Shown: piece by piece, positions 10,367 through 20,651 of the stretch
How the letters are laid out: the number at the start of each line of letters is the position of its first letter
How positions within the stretch are numbered: position 1 is the stretch's first letter
Origin: Ceratorhiza oryzae-sativae
Taxonomy: Eukaryota > Basidiomycota > Agaricomycetes > Cantharellales > Ceratobasidiaceae
Assembly: GCA_030998015.1 (NCBI GenBank)
Contig: JARWMV010000032.1
Coordinates: forward strand, 62,001 to 126,000
Reading direction: 5' to 3'
DNA: 64,000 nucleotides
Program-made: the position numbers and the translations under genes
Notes under the pieces: generated by a model
Told to the model about the DNA's origin: nothing
Database searches by the model: none
What the model saw: the letters and a program-made list of their open reading frames with translations, nothing else

Positions 10367-11808
10367 TAGAGATGTCGCACCAGAAATATGCAGGAATCCG
10401 TCTCCTGCATACGGTTTCTGGCGGTTTTTTTCAATTCCTGCTCCAGCTCCATCTCCGTCTGCCGGAAGCCGGATTCCGTACGGAATTCCGTCAGGGTTGC
10501 AGGAACTGCCGGAGTGAAGGAGTTCCTGCATATGATGATCCCTAAAAGTGCTCCGATCGTGATACTTTGTAGCTCAAAATGTGCGCGCTGACGAGCGCTT
10601 TCGAACGATATATAACACCAATTATAATATCCCCGCGTGCGTATAATGCGACATCCTTTACATCTCAGACAGGGGGAATCAAAACCTGACATTTTTCAAA
10701 GTCACCACAACTTATTGCTCAGTAGCTCATTAAATGCGCAAAATTCCAGACATGCGATTCATATCAAAAAGTATAGGCTAGAAAATTCTGTAGCGTCTTG
10801 CGCGGCGCAATACATACTCAGAAAATAATCCCAAACATGCGTACCTCCAAATGCACATGTATCCAAGCATATTCAGGCTTCAATAATGGTGCGATTGAGT
10901 TTCTGGGCACTGAAAACCCCCAGAAAGTTCTTCATGTTTCTGGCAGGGGGTTGGAACAAGGTGAACCAAGCATGGTGCACCCATGTGCTGCATACCAACA
11001 GCTGAAACATGGTCAGTGATGATAGAACACTTGCTCCAGCACATTTGAGACGCACCAGGGGACCTCTAGTATGGTTTTCAAGGTCGAGGAGTCGATCTGT
11101 CTCATCAGAATTCGCTCAAACAGCCTAGTTGCTCCGGTACCGCCTCTGGTAAGCGATTTATGTCCCTGCAAGTGTTCTACCCCCTGTTTTGTCAGTTAAT
11201 AATGCTTCAAACGAGCTGATTTTTTGTATATAGCATGTAATAGATGTATCGCATCGATTGAACACAGGGGAGCGATATTTGCACCGCTAGAATTGCTAGT
11301 GCCTGTGGCACTCCTCAGGGGCTGAGCCCCCCTATTTCGCTGATTTCTTCTCGTAGAATGTTCCAAATGCCCGATGAATGGTACCATTGGATTCCCCTCA
11401 CTGAGACGCATCGATTGATACTCATTACGACTGAGATTGGTAAAGTCCTAAACAGGGGCTGTAAGTGCACTTACCCCTGATTATTCTCTGAACTTGTTTA
11501 GCCAGCGATGTGGCCTATACAATTTTGTGACCCTATGTGTAATATATCGTTGGGACGCTGTGATTTTTCTGCATTTAATGGTGTATACTAAGAGTGTCTG
11601 CGATGGGTTTCAAAAAATACTTTGCAGCTGCCAGAGCAGGAACTCCGGCATTCCTGCAGGCGCTGGAATTCCTCGGAGTCTGGCAAAATTCCGGCACCCC
11701 TGAGCTGATTCCGGCTCCGTCTCCATCTCCTGCATGCCGGAAATATGCCAGAATAAGCGCCAGAATTCTGGCTGATTCTGGCAGACGGAGTCTGGCACGA
11801 CATCTCTA
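10367..11808. mobile_element. Non-autonomous hAT-like element, 1442 bp
   Basis: It has TAGAGATGTCG termini in inverted orientation and a perfect 8-bp target duplication TAGCAGGC (10359-10366 and 11809-11816). An 8-bp duplication and TAGNG-type ends are the hAT signature. It lies within the Tc1-B transposase. The outer ~190 bp on each side are rich in CCAG/CTGG and TTCCTGCA motifs in both orientations, like the related 143-bp MITE at 57438-57580. The inner part (about 10560-11590) has no transposase and no ORF above 75 codons that I recognise, so it must be mobilised in trans. Confidence 0.85.
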
Positions 11809-11816
11809 TAGCAGGC

Positions 11817-12528
11817 CATGGAAGAACTTTGATGCAACGATCAAGCAGCCATTTCTTGGTCAACCGAGTGGTGTGCTTCAGATTGTTGTCATGCTGAAAG
11901 ATGATGGAAGATGGGTGAGTGCAGGATTTGATCAGGGGGCAGAGGAACTTGGTAGACAGTATTTCAGTGTATTTGACAGCAGTCAGCATACTGTCAATAA
12001 CATGCAGTTGCCCAACGCCACTTGCAGTTATGTACCCCCATACCATGACATGGCCACCACCATGTTTGACCACTGGTTTCACATGCTCTGGCTTTGCAGG
12101 GGCTCCAACCTTCTTGTAGTAGATATCTGGGCCTCTAGAGCTAAAAACAAAGAATTTTGACTTGTCAGAAAATATCACCCTTGTCCAATCTATCTTGTCC
12201 CATGTTAAATGGTCATGTCCCCATCGCATACAGCACCAGTGCTTCTTTCGATCAAGCAGGGGTTGTTGGTGTCAATGGTAAATGCAAAATCCTAGCTCTA
12301 TCAATCACTGTCTGACTGTATCAACACTAAGATTGGGGAAAAAGTTGTGTTGTAGCTCAGCAGCTGTTTTGACAACACCACAAGAAATCAGTAGCGCAGC
12401 CCATCAACCTGCTGATTCATCCATTTTACATGGCTGACCAGTAGAATGCCCAGGAGTAAAAACATCATCACTGCATAGGTAGCTAGACCAGATATGCCCA
12501 ACTGTTCTATAGCCTATGGGTGACAACC
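11817..12528 (-). pseudogene. Tc1-B transposase, central fragment
   Basis: Minus-strand reading gives the helix-turn-helix region near 12500 and then the catalytic core, including IFSDKSKF and FQHDNNLKHTT. Stops and substitutions show decay. The fragment ends at VLPWPA, where the hAT-like element is inserted, and begins where the A retrotransposon is inserted. Confidence 0.85.
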
Positions 12529-12625
12529 TGCTATGTTATGACCCGCCTAGCAGACATAACCTAACAACTGAATATTGTACAGATTTATGGCATTTTTCCC
12601 GAAGCGGAACAAACCATAAACAAGG

Positions 12626-12825
12626 TCACGTGATCTCGGCGCTTACCAACGATTAAGCGCCGGTGGTTACCCTGAACTCGCTCCAGCGTTTCTCTCCCAT
12701 GTTACCTGGAGCGAGGAGCGAGTTGTCACGTGATCTCGGCGCTTACCAACGATTAAGCGCCGGTGGTTACCCTGAACTCGCTCCAGCGTTTCTCTCCCAT
12801 GTTACCTGGAGCGAGGAGCGAGTTG
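12626..12825 (+). repeat. 100-bp tandem repeat in the 5' LTR, two full copies
   Basis: Each unit starts with TCACGTGA and then has two inverted repeats: CGGCGCTTA/TAAGCGCCG and AACTCGCTCCAG/CTGGAGCGAG. A partial third unit follows. This is a likely protein-binding or fold-back array. Confidence 0.9.
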
Positions 12826-13034
12826 TCACGTGACCTCGGCGCTTATCCAGCGATTAAGCGCCGGGTGCTTAAGTCCAAAAGTGTCACATGACCCTCAGAC
12901 CTTGCACGGCTCTATAAGATTCGGAGCTGCACAAACTTAAGACAAACAATTACCTAACCCATAGTACTGTACATAACCTACACCTACTGCGGAGTGTGCT
13001 TAGATAATACGTCCGCAGCCACCGCAGCCACAGG

Positions 13035-13043
13035 TATATATAA
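13035..13043 (+). promoter_or_regulatory. TATA box of the A LTR
   Basis: TATATATAA, about 30 bp upstream of the segment (13071-13082) whose complement forms the primer-binding site. This fits a transcript start near 13065-13071. Confidence 0.65.
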
Positions 13044-13212
13044 GGAGGATAAAGCAAGACTGGATGCCTCAGCTTGCTTTATCTCGTCAACCACCATAGA
13101 CCATAGCAAACACTGTAACTAGAACACTCAATACATACCACATAGCACCAAACCGTCAACGCAGCCACTACTTAAGTGCTCCACAAGGGAGCCTCCAGAG
13201 GGTCACGACATT

Positions 13213-13224
13213 ATAAAGCAAGCT
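13213..13224 (+). other. Self-priming primer-binding site, A element
   Basis: ATAAAGCAAGCT, two bases after the 5' LTR, is the exact complement of AGCTTGCTTTAT at 13071-13082, the predicted 5' end of the transcript. This is the Tf1 arrangement, in which the folded-back RNA 5' end primes reverse transcription in place of a tRNA. Confidence 0.7.
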
Positions 13225-13331
13225 CTTAACTTAACTAGTGGCGAACATAAGTATACTGCACAGATACTAAGGGCTGAGTACACGAGAAAACCAGCTAACT
13301 CCTGTGATACATAAGAGAACATAAGGAAACT

Positions 13332-14327
13332 ATGTCACAGAGACCACAAACTCAATCTCAAAGCAGAGTGGCAAATAGTAGGCCACAATCACCCAAACCC
13401 ATTGCTTCCCCAGAGGCTGAAGGTAACCCAGATGAGACCCTCCAAGGAATGCCAGGGGGGTTGCCACAAAACCCACGACCAGTGGCTCAACCCAACCCCA
13501 CTCGGGCCCCCATCCTGGGAGGGGAAATAGGGGGAATACCACTCCGCAGCCCTCAACCGCCAATTCACCTGATAAATCCAGACCCAGAAGATATCTCAAA
13601 TCCAGAGAGGGATGAGGTAGAAGATATGACCCGAACCATATACGAACAAGGCACAGCCTTGGCGGAAGAGGCAAGGACACAACCCCAGCCAGGTCCCGGA
13701 ACCATAGCCACTGCCAACCCTATTCACACCATTGCCACAGCCATCAGGGCGGGGCTCAAGGAACTTAGAGACAATAATCATAGGGAACTAGAAAAGGCAA
13801 TCACGGGTATAAATCAGTGTCAAATATCACTAACCCGACAAGAAGGAAACGTGGACTGGATGGTAAGGTCTATGGAAACATCCAACAAAAATGTCCTCTA
13901 TGTGGCAAAGAACCAGGACGACCTAAAAGCAGAAATGGGGAACCTGATAAAAGAATTAAAGGACATCTCCATGGAAATAAACCGGGTACTGGGAATGCAA
14001 GAGCGAAAGCTCGAAAGCTTAGAGAAGAAAACCGAAAACACAGGGGAGATCCTAATCGCACTAGAACAACGGGTAACCGATCTAGGAAATGAGCTCCGGA
14101 AAACAACTGAAGCAGGAAGGCCAAGGGAAAGGACAGAAGAAACCAGGGGAAGAACTAGGGTGGTCATAGGAAGCCCCTCACGATCCCCCTCAGCCTCCCC
14201 AGTACGAACACCTTTTCTGGGAAGAACCTTCCAGGCTGAGTCCACAATAAGACCCCGAACAGAACCTCCATCCCAAGCAAACCAACCTACCCTTGCTGCA
14301 AACCACACTCCTAAGGAGGCAGACTAG
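13332..14327 (+). CDS. A element Gag, N-terminal ORF
   Basis: A 331-codon ORF, the first after the LTR leader. The N-terminal ~110 residues are Pro/Gln-rich. Roughly residues 140-270 are predicted to form long helices or a coiled coil, and the C-terminus is Ser/Arg-rich. This is the usual place and composition for the N-terminal part of a Ty3 Gag. The capsid-like region follows in another frame (from about 14330), so either the ORF was split by an indel or Gag is expressed across a frameshift. No protease or zinc knuckle is in this part. Confidence 0.7.
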   Translation: MSQRPQTQSQSRVANSRPQSPKPIASPEAEGNPDETLQGMPGGLPQNPRPVAQPNPTRAPILGGEIGGIPLRSPQPPIHLINPDPEDISNPERDEVEDMTRTIYEQGTALAEEARTQPQPGPGTIATANPIHTIATAIRAGLKELRDNNHRELEKAITGINQCQISLTRQEGNVDWMVRSMETSNKNVLYVAKNQDDLKAEMGNLIKELKDISMEINRVLGMQERKLESLEKKTENTGEILIALEQRVTDLGNELRKTTEAGRPRERTEETRGRTRVVIGSPSRSPSASPVRTPFLGRTFQAESTIRPRTEPPSQANQPTLAANHTPKEAD

Positions 14328-14329
14328 GG

Positions 14330-14986
14330 AGACCCAGCAAATTTAATGGGAAAAAGGGGAAGGAAGCAGAGAACTTCATAATCAGCATGGAACTTTTCTT
14401 TGCTGACTATGACGAATCAGCCTTTGATGACCGAAAAAAGATATCTGCTGTGCTAATGAACATGGAGGATGGGGAAGCAGCAAACTGGGCACAACCTTAC
14501 CGCCGGAAACTACTAGCAGGCGAACACACAGGTATTCTTGCATCCTGGAAGGATTTCAGGAAGGGATTCCTGGATGCTTTTAATGACCCAGTCATAAAGG
14601 AAAAGACCATCCGGAAACTAAGGAAATTAACACAGACCAAGAGCATTGGATTATGCTACCCAATTCCGGATCCTGATCCAAGAGGTAGACTGGAACCAGG
14701 AAGCCTCAAGGACCAATTCAGGGAAGGGTTAAAACCCGAAGTACGACAAGAGATCTTAAGGATTGAAGTACTGGCAAATGAGGCTGAAGGTCCATCATAT
14801 ACCTTAGATCAATTAATTGACTTTGCCTGCAAAATGGATGACATGCAGTTTGCAAACCAGAAAATGAATACAAGGACCAGCAACTCATCAAATTCAACCT
14901 GGGCACCAGCGAAATACAAACAAGGGGGAAACAAGCCTTTAGGGACCAGCGCAAACAGGGGAATACCCAAACCAACAACATGGTAA
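14330..14986 (+). pseudogene. A element Gag, capsid-like region
   Basis: An open frame from about 14330 (first ATG 14387) containing RPSKFNGKKGKEAENFI followed by a helical region typical of Ty3 capsid domains (Retrotrans_gag type). It is two bases out of frame with the ORF ending at 14327, and it ends just before the zinc-knuckle ORF. It structures the cytoplasmic particle in which reverse transcription occurs. Confidence 0.7.
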
Positions 14987-15162
14987 GGATACCAAACAGT
15001 GAAAAGGACAGGCGAAGGAAAGAAGGACTCTGTATCAAATGCGGTAAATCAGGGCATGTCCTGAAGGAGTGCCGAGGCCAGTGGACCTACGACAAAGCTA
15101 AGATACAAGGGAAGGCCAGCAGACAAGTTGAGGAAGAAAGCAGCTCTGAGTCGGAAAACTAA
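14980..15162 (+). pseudogene. A element nucleocapsid, CCHC zinc knuckle
   Basis: 60 codons with CIKCGKSGHVLKEC, a perfect CX2CX4HX4C knuckle, and an acidic Ser/Glu tail. It is in a third frame relative to the capsid segment. It binds the element's RNA during packaging. Confidence 0.8.
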
Positions 15163-15179
15163 TTGGTCCTACCACTTCC

Positions 15180-17206
15180 ATGTTGGAGGACCCCAATATA
15201 ACCCCTACCGCAGATGTATGTTACCTCAAGAAGTCTAGTAATCAATCAATAATATACACTACGGTAGAGGGAATCATGGAACCAGCTAAAACGCTGATTG
15301 ACTCAGGATCTTCAACCAACTTCATCGATAAGGCCTATTCAAGGGAAAAAGGGATTCCAACCACTCCCCTCAAACACAAGAAATCAATTGTGGCCATTGA
15401 TGGAAATGAAATCAAGGATGCCATAGAAGAAAGGGCAGAACTAAACATCGAAGTGGAAGGGAAGACACTAAAATGCTCCCTTTATGTAATGACCCTAGGT
15501 GACACAGACATAGTCCTAGGGAAAGAATGGCTTGAAGAAGCAGAACCTATCATAGATTGGAAAGACCTTACCATCTCATACCCAGACGAAATCAAGGCAA
15601 GGGCAGCAAGTGAAAGCCTACAATCCCAGAAGAATTTAGGGATTTTGAAGACCTATTTGGGGAAGAAGGTTTCCGAGAACTTCCACCCCACCGAGGTAAC
15701 CTAGACTTCAAAATGGACCTGATCGAGGGAGCGGAGCTGCCAAAGCCTGCAAAGAGGTACAGTATGTCACCAGCAGAAACAAAGGCGCTCAGGGAGTACC
15801 TAGAGGAGGAACTAAGAAACGGGAAAATAAGGCCCAGCCAGTCAGTTGTAGCTGCACCCTGTTTCTATGTGAACAAAGCAGATGGAGGGCTTAGGTTGGT
15901 AGTCGACTACCGTAAGATGAATGACATCACCAAGCCAGACAGGTTTCCACTTCCAATCCAAATAGAATTGATTGAGAGACTGAAGGATGCAACCATCTAT
16001 TCAAAAATGGATGTTCGATGGGGGTTCAACAACATCAGGGTAAAAGAGGGAGACGAATGGAAAACAGCTTTCAGGACAGGAGAAGGCCAGTTTGAATGCT
16101 TGGTCATGCCATTCGGAGTAAAAGAAGGACCAAGAACCTTTACCAGGTTCATGATGGAAAAGTTCCGTGACATAATAGACGATTATGTGGTAATCTACAT
16201 GGACGATGTACTAGTGTTTTCCAGAAACAGGGAAGAACACGTACAACATGTCAGGGAAGTGTTAAGAAGAATGAGGGAAAACCACCTCTTCCTCAAACCA
16301 CACAAGTGTCAGTTCTTTGTGAAGGAGGTAAGCTTCATTGGAATTGTCATATCCCCAGAAGGGATATCGATGGAAAAGGAAAAGGTAAAGGCAGTTCTAG
16401 AATGGCCAGAACCTAACACAGTAAAAGAAGTCCAAGCCTTCCTAGGCTTCGTGGGGTTCTATAGAAGGTGGATAGAGAAGTTTAGTACCTTAGCCAAACC
16501 CCTCACAGATCTCACCCAAAAAGATGTCAAATTCCTGTGGGAAAGAAAACAACAGGAAGCATTTGAAGCTATCAAAGAAGCAGTAGCAAGAGAACCGGTC
16601 CTGATCCACCCAAACCCAAACAGGCCATACATACTGGAAACAGACGCCTCAGGAGTGGCCATGGGGGCGGTACTAAGCCAAAAGGGTGATGACAACCGAT
16701 TGCATCCAATTGCCTTCCTATCGAAGAGCTTCACCCCACCAGAGAAAAATTATGACACCTACGACAAGGAGTTGCTTGCAATTGTTAGGTCCTTAGAGCA
16801 CTGGAGGTTATACTTAGAAGGGACAGAGGAACCTATTGTGATATACACTGACCATAGGAACCTCCAGTACTGGCAAAATGCCCAGATGTGGAATAGAAGG
16901 CATGCCAGATGGTATCTCACTCTGGCACCCTTCAATTTTCAGATTGTGTATAGACCAGGGAAACTCTCACAGAAGCCAGATGCCCTTTCCAGAAGGAGCG
17001 ACCATGGGGATACCCCTATGGAACCACAGATCATGATTCCAGAAGAAAGGTTCATAGGTTTCATGGCAGAAGTACAGGGGAATTTCTGGGAAGAGCTTAA
17101 AGAAGCTCAGGAAGAAGACGAATCTATCAGATCCTTAAGGCTGAGTGTGGCAAATAAGAACAACTACCGCCCTCAGTACAGAAGGAATTTAGACGGTATG
17201 AAATGA
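15180..17206 (+). pseudogene. A element pol: aspartic protease, reverse transcriptase, RNase H
   Basis: 15180-15704 holds the protease, with LIDSGSSTNFID (catalytic Asp at 15300-15302). The frame shifts near 15625 and 15713-17206 then carries RT, with YMDD at 16196-16207, and RNase H, with ETDASG and a TDHRNLQYW block near 16850. Order and spacing are those of Ty3 pol. All catalytic residues I can check are present, but the protease and RT are in different frames and the frame shifts again near 17180 before integrase. Confidence 0.88.
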
Positions 17207-18588
17207 AGGAGGGCCTATTAAGGTATGACGATAGGCTCTACATCCCAGATGACAAGGACTTGAGGTTGAGTCTCCTTGAGGAGTGCCATGACGCCCCAGT
17301 GGCAGGTCATCAGGGACAAGCCCGAACACTAGAATTACTATCAAGGGATTACTATTGGCCAGGAATGAAGGCCCAAGTAAACCGATACGTGGAATCTTGT
17401 GAAACGTGTCAAAGAAGCAAAGGACACAAACAAGGCACTCCCCTGAAGTCCTTACCAATCCCATGGAAACCATGGGCAGATGTCGCATATGATTTCATCG
17501 TCAAATTACCTGTCTCAAAGGGGTACGACAGTATTTGACAGTTGTAGATCGCTTCTCCCGGCAGGCCCATTTTGTACCATGTCTGGAGAGCACCAATGCA
17601 GAAGAACTGGCAGAAATATTCATAAGGGAAGTATGGAGACATCACGGGACCCCAGAAACCACTGTCTCAGACCGAGGGCCAACCTTTAACAGCCAATTCC
17701 TAAAGCCCTATACAAAGGAATTGGGACAAAGCCCAGATTCTCCACTGCTTTCCATCCAGAAACAGATGGTCTGTCGGAAAGGACAAATCAATGGGTAGAA
17801 GGGTTCTTAAGAACCTTCTGCAATTATAGACAAGATGATTGGGTAAAATGGTTACCCATTGCCGAATTCTGCCATAACAACCACGTAAATGCTACAACAG
17901 GACAAACCCCATTTGAAACAGTATATGGAAAAAACCCAAGATGGGTTGTCCGAGAGGGAGAAGAACCATCTGAGGCACCCGCTGCAGACAACATGCGTAA
18001 TCAAATGGAAAAGGTATGGGATGAGGCAAGAGCCTCAATGGAATTACACCAACAAATGGAAAGAAAGGGAGGGAATTCAAGGTAGGAGACAAGGTTTGGC
18101 TGCTCCTAACAAACCTCTCGTCCAAGAGACCCTCCAAGAAACTGGACAACCGAAAAGGGGGGCCCTTTGAAATCACAGAAAAGATCTCATCCCATGCATA
18201 TCGCCTGGACCTACCTAAAACCATACGTGTACACAATGTATTCCATGTAAATCTCCTCTCGCCATTCACAGAAGATAAAGACTTCCGAAGAAGGCAGGCC
18301 AAACCACCACCAATCATAACGGAAAAAGGAGAGGAGGAATACGAGGTGGACCACATTGCAAATTATGAATGGCGGAATGGCGAGCTGTTTTACCAAATCA
18401 GATGGAAGGGCTACGACCCAATAGAAGACACAATGGAACGTGCCAGCAAGTTTGCTGACATGAAAGAGGTTCTAAATGACTTGCAAAGGCGCTTACCAGA
18501 CGCACCAATGCCAGTCAAGACAAGTCAGCACTCAGGTGACTCGAAAGGCAGGCCAAAGAGAACCAAACGAGGATCTGGAAAGCTTTAA
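17203..18588 (+). pseudogene. A element integrase and chromodomain
   Basis: 17203-17538 holds the HHCC zinc-binding domain (HDAPVAGHQGQAR, then CETCQRSKG). The catalytic core is split by frameshifts near 17525 and 17720 and includes VVDRFSRQAHFVP, SDRGPTF and the downstream SERTNQW. 17800-18300 is the GPY/F-type tail in further frames, and 18346-18588 is an intact chromodomain (EVDHIANYEW, YQIRWKGYDP). At least three single-base-scale breaks make integrase inactive as written. Some could be assembly errors in short homopolymers. Confidence 0.85.
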
Positions 18589-18675
18589 AAGGAGCCATCC
18601 AGGATACCCAAGAAAGGCCAGAGCCCGCTCTACTACCTCACTTGCACCACAACACACCTGCGAAACCCCAAAAGC

Positions 18676-19494
18676 ATGCCTTTCGTCACTCACCCAATCG
18701 CACATCCCAACCGTTACACCCCACTTGCCGAAAATCAGGTGGCCCCACTTCGGCAGCCACCCACCACCAGGCGGCCAGCACCCTACCCTGGCAGGGAAAA
18801 TCGTCCTAAACCAGGGATGTACTGCTCCAGTGTGGAAGACGCCCAGAGGTACGCCGAACGACTGTTGCCAGGGGCTAACCTAGTGTACATCCCAAAGAAG
18901 TTAAGGGATGAAAGGAACTGGATTGACGATGACAAGTACCTGGATCCCAGGTTAGGGGTCCTGACATGGCATGGAAGCCGGAAGCCAACGACGAGAAACG
19001 CCTTGTTAAGAACACCGATGTATGTCGTCGACAATATCGTGGGACCAACAGTCGACGTGGTGACCAAGGCAGCAAAGCAACAGAGGAGGGCCACAGGCCA
19101 AATGGCAGACGGAGGGGACTGGGAGGTGGAGCGCAGGGCAAAGGCGCTGTTGGAGCAGTGGAAGCTGGCACCGGCGGCACCGTATGTGGGACTGCTTGAG
19201 GCCACTACCACTGATGAAATGTTTACTGCCATCAGGTTGAAGGAAGCAAACTTGGCCGACTTCCGTAACTGGGTGAAGGTACGCCCAAACCTGCACGGTT
19301 ACGACACAGATATGTCGAGCCTCACGGCAAGCCTGGAGTCCCTGGTGGTGAAGGAGGAGGAGCCGAGAGTAACATTAAAGGAACCAACCCCGGACCCAGC
19401 CCAAGAAGGAGTCCAAACGGATTGGGCCAAATGGGAGGATGAGCTGGCGGGCGCCTTGGAGGAAGTGCCCCTGCTGGCCCCGGAGCCCCTGTGA
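18676..19494 (+). CDS. Unidentified 272-aa ORF of the A cargo
   Basis: An uninterrupted ORF starting 88 bp after the chromodomain stop. The first 45 residues are Pro-rich, the middle is mixed alpha/beta-like (YAERLLPGANLVYIPKKL, TPMYVVDNIVGPTVDVV), and the C-terminal 60 residues are acidic (PTPDPAQEG, WEDELAGALEEVP). There is no signal peptide, membrane span or zinc motif. It matches no retrotransposon protein I know and lies where additional ORFs of Ty3 elements are sometimes found. It is tail-to-tail with the minus-strand gene at 19575-20116. CpG is higher than in the neighbouring pol, as in Rep, so it probably belongs to the same cargo. Function unknown. Confidence 0.6.
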   Translation: MPFVTHPIAHPNRYTPLAENQVAPLRQPPTTRRPAPYPGRENRPKPGMYCSSVEDAQRYAERLLPGANLVYIPKKLRDERNWIDDDKYLDPRLGVLTWHGSRKPTTRNALLRTPMYVVDNIVGPTVDVVTKAAKQQRRATGQMADGGDWEVERRAKALLEQWKLAPAAPYVGLLEATTTDEMFTAIRLKEANLADFRNWVKVRPNLHGYDTDMSSLTASLESLVVKEEEPRVTLKEPTPDPAQEGVQTDWAKWEDELAGALEEVPLLAPEPL

Positions 19495-19574
19495 TTATCG
19501 GGCCTATCACACGTTTTTTGGAATGTCTTAAGAATAATTTTCATAATCATATAATAATACATTTCAAAATGTTT

Positions 19575-20116
19575 CTATTTTTTCTTGCCCTTGAGGGGCC
19601 GGGTATAGGGTTTTTTTGCCTTCTTATCCTTCCTAGTAGTACGGGCCGCAGAACCACCGGCCCGGTTCTCAGGCAACAGCCAGGGGGCCTCCCCCCCTGG
19701 GAGATCGGCCATATAGTTCTGGAAACATCCAGAACCAGAAGCCGCAAAGGGTGAGGCCTCGTCAAACAAAGGGGCCGAGCCCTCCTCAAAAAACTCAGCA
19801 AGGGCAGCCTGGTGTTGCCGCTCCTCAAATAACCGGCAGTCCTGATCAACGAGCGCCCAGACACGCTCAAGGGTGGCCTCATGGGCCCGACCATCAAGGA
19901 GGATGCGCTCTTCTACAGAACAAGTTAGCTACGTGAGAACGACGAAGAACGAACACACATACCAGGCACCCCACAGAAGAACCAGTCCCCAACACCTTGA
20001 TAGAAGTCTTCAAGGGAGGCGTCGCACACGGCATCACAGTAGGCGCAGTACTCCCCCTCAGGGAGAGACCAGCAGGTGCAGTCAAGGGGATTGTAGTTAA
20101 GGGAAATAACACGCAT
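19575..20116 (-). CDS. Spliced minus-strand cargo gene, 163-aa Cys-rich/basic protein
   Basis: Two exons on the minus strand: 20116-19963 and 19912-19575, separated by a 50-nt intron with donor GTATGT, branch-like CTAAC and acceptor TGTAG. Splicing keeps the frame and removes a stop. Residues 1-51 contain six cysteines, including CTC and CAYCDAVC, suggesting a metal-binding or disulphide knot. The middle is acidic and helical (ERVWALVDQDCRLFEERQ). The last 20 residues are strongly basic (KDKKAKK, PLKGKKK) and could bind nucleic acid or act as a nuclear signal. It is transcribed away from Rep across a shared 535-bp promoter. An antisense gene inside an LTR element cannot be part of the genomic RNA reading frame; its intron would survive because its transcript is antisense. 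No homologue recognised. Confidence 0.66.
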
Positions 20117-20235
20117 AGTAAAGACGGGATGAGGAAGGAAAACAACAAAACCACGAACATTAAAAAATCACGGTGCAACACAATAACGTGCACAAACATC
20201 AAAACAAGGTCTGGTCAGGTGACACCAACAGACAT

Positions 20236-20356
20236 GACCATCTGCCAGAAAACAAACAACAAAGCACGGAATCACATGACCTAGCCTAGTCACGTGACCA
20301 CCTGCCAGAAAACAAACAACAAAACACAGGAATCACATGACCTAGCCTAGTCACGT
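20236..20356 (+). repeat. Two tandem 60-61 bp repeats in the divergent Rep promoter
   Basis: The units at 20236-20295 and 20296-20356 are nearly identical, each ending in CTAGTCACGTG. The TCACGTGA palindromes (20290-20297, 20351-20358) match those in the LTR repeats. They lie between the divergent start codons at 20116 and 20652 and are good candidates for a transcription-factor or Rep-binding (iteron) site. Confidence 0.8.
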
Positions 20357-20571
20357 GAATATACGCTATCCCCTAACTACCGGAGGGGTCGGAGAGGGGG
20401 CACCGACCGAAGTGGGGGAGCAGAGGCCCCGAGCGTAGCGAGGATCAAGGCCGACGCGGAGGAACAGATGGGAGGGCACCCCTCGGAGATGCGTCATCAC
20501 CAAAATAAGGTCATGTGATCACAACAAATGCAAGACGGAGTCATGTGACAATTAAAACGGACCTTGCAGCT

Positions 20572-20578
20572 TATATAG
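20572..20578 (+). promoter_or_regulatory. TATA box of the Rep gene
   Basis: TATATAG, 74 bp upstream of the Rep ATG. It indicates that Rep has its own promoter and does not depend on the LTR. Confidence 0.55.
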
Positions 20579-20651
20579 ACAAGCACAAGACCCAAGATAA
20601 CCCACACTCTCATGCTCTCTTCCCAGTCCCCAAATACCTCTAAAACTGTAA

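Larger units (their letters stand above)
12534..13210 (+). repeat. 5' LTR of the A element
   Basis: 677 bp from TGTTATGACC to GGTCACGACA. It contains two copies of a 100-bp repeat, a TATA box and the predicted transcript start. It differs from the 878-bp 3' LTR mainly by two missing repeat units. Confidence 0.95.

Noticed and set aside
13239..13246. TGGCGAAC as a tRNA-type primer-binding site for the A element
   Set aside because: It is 28 bases from the LTR, while a perfect 12-nt self-priming match begins 2 bases from the LTR.
13330..14308. Long minus-strand ORFs opposite the A gag
   Set aside because: Shadows of the codon bias of the real + strand gag; low-complexity Leu/Val/Gly products.
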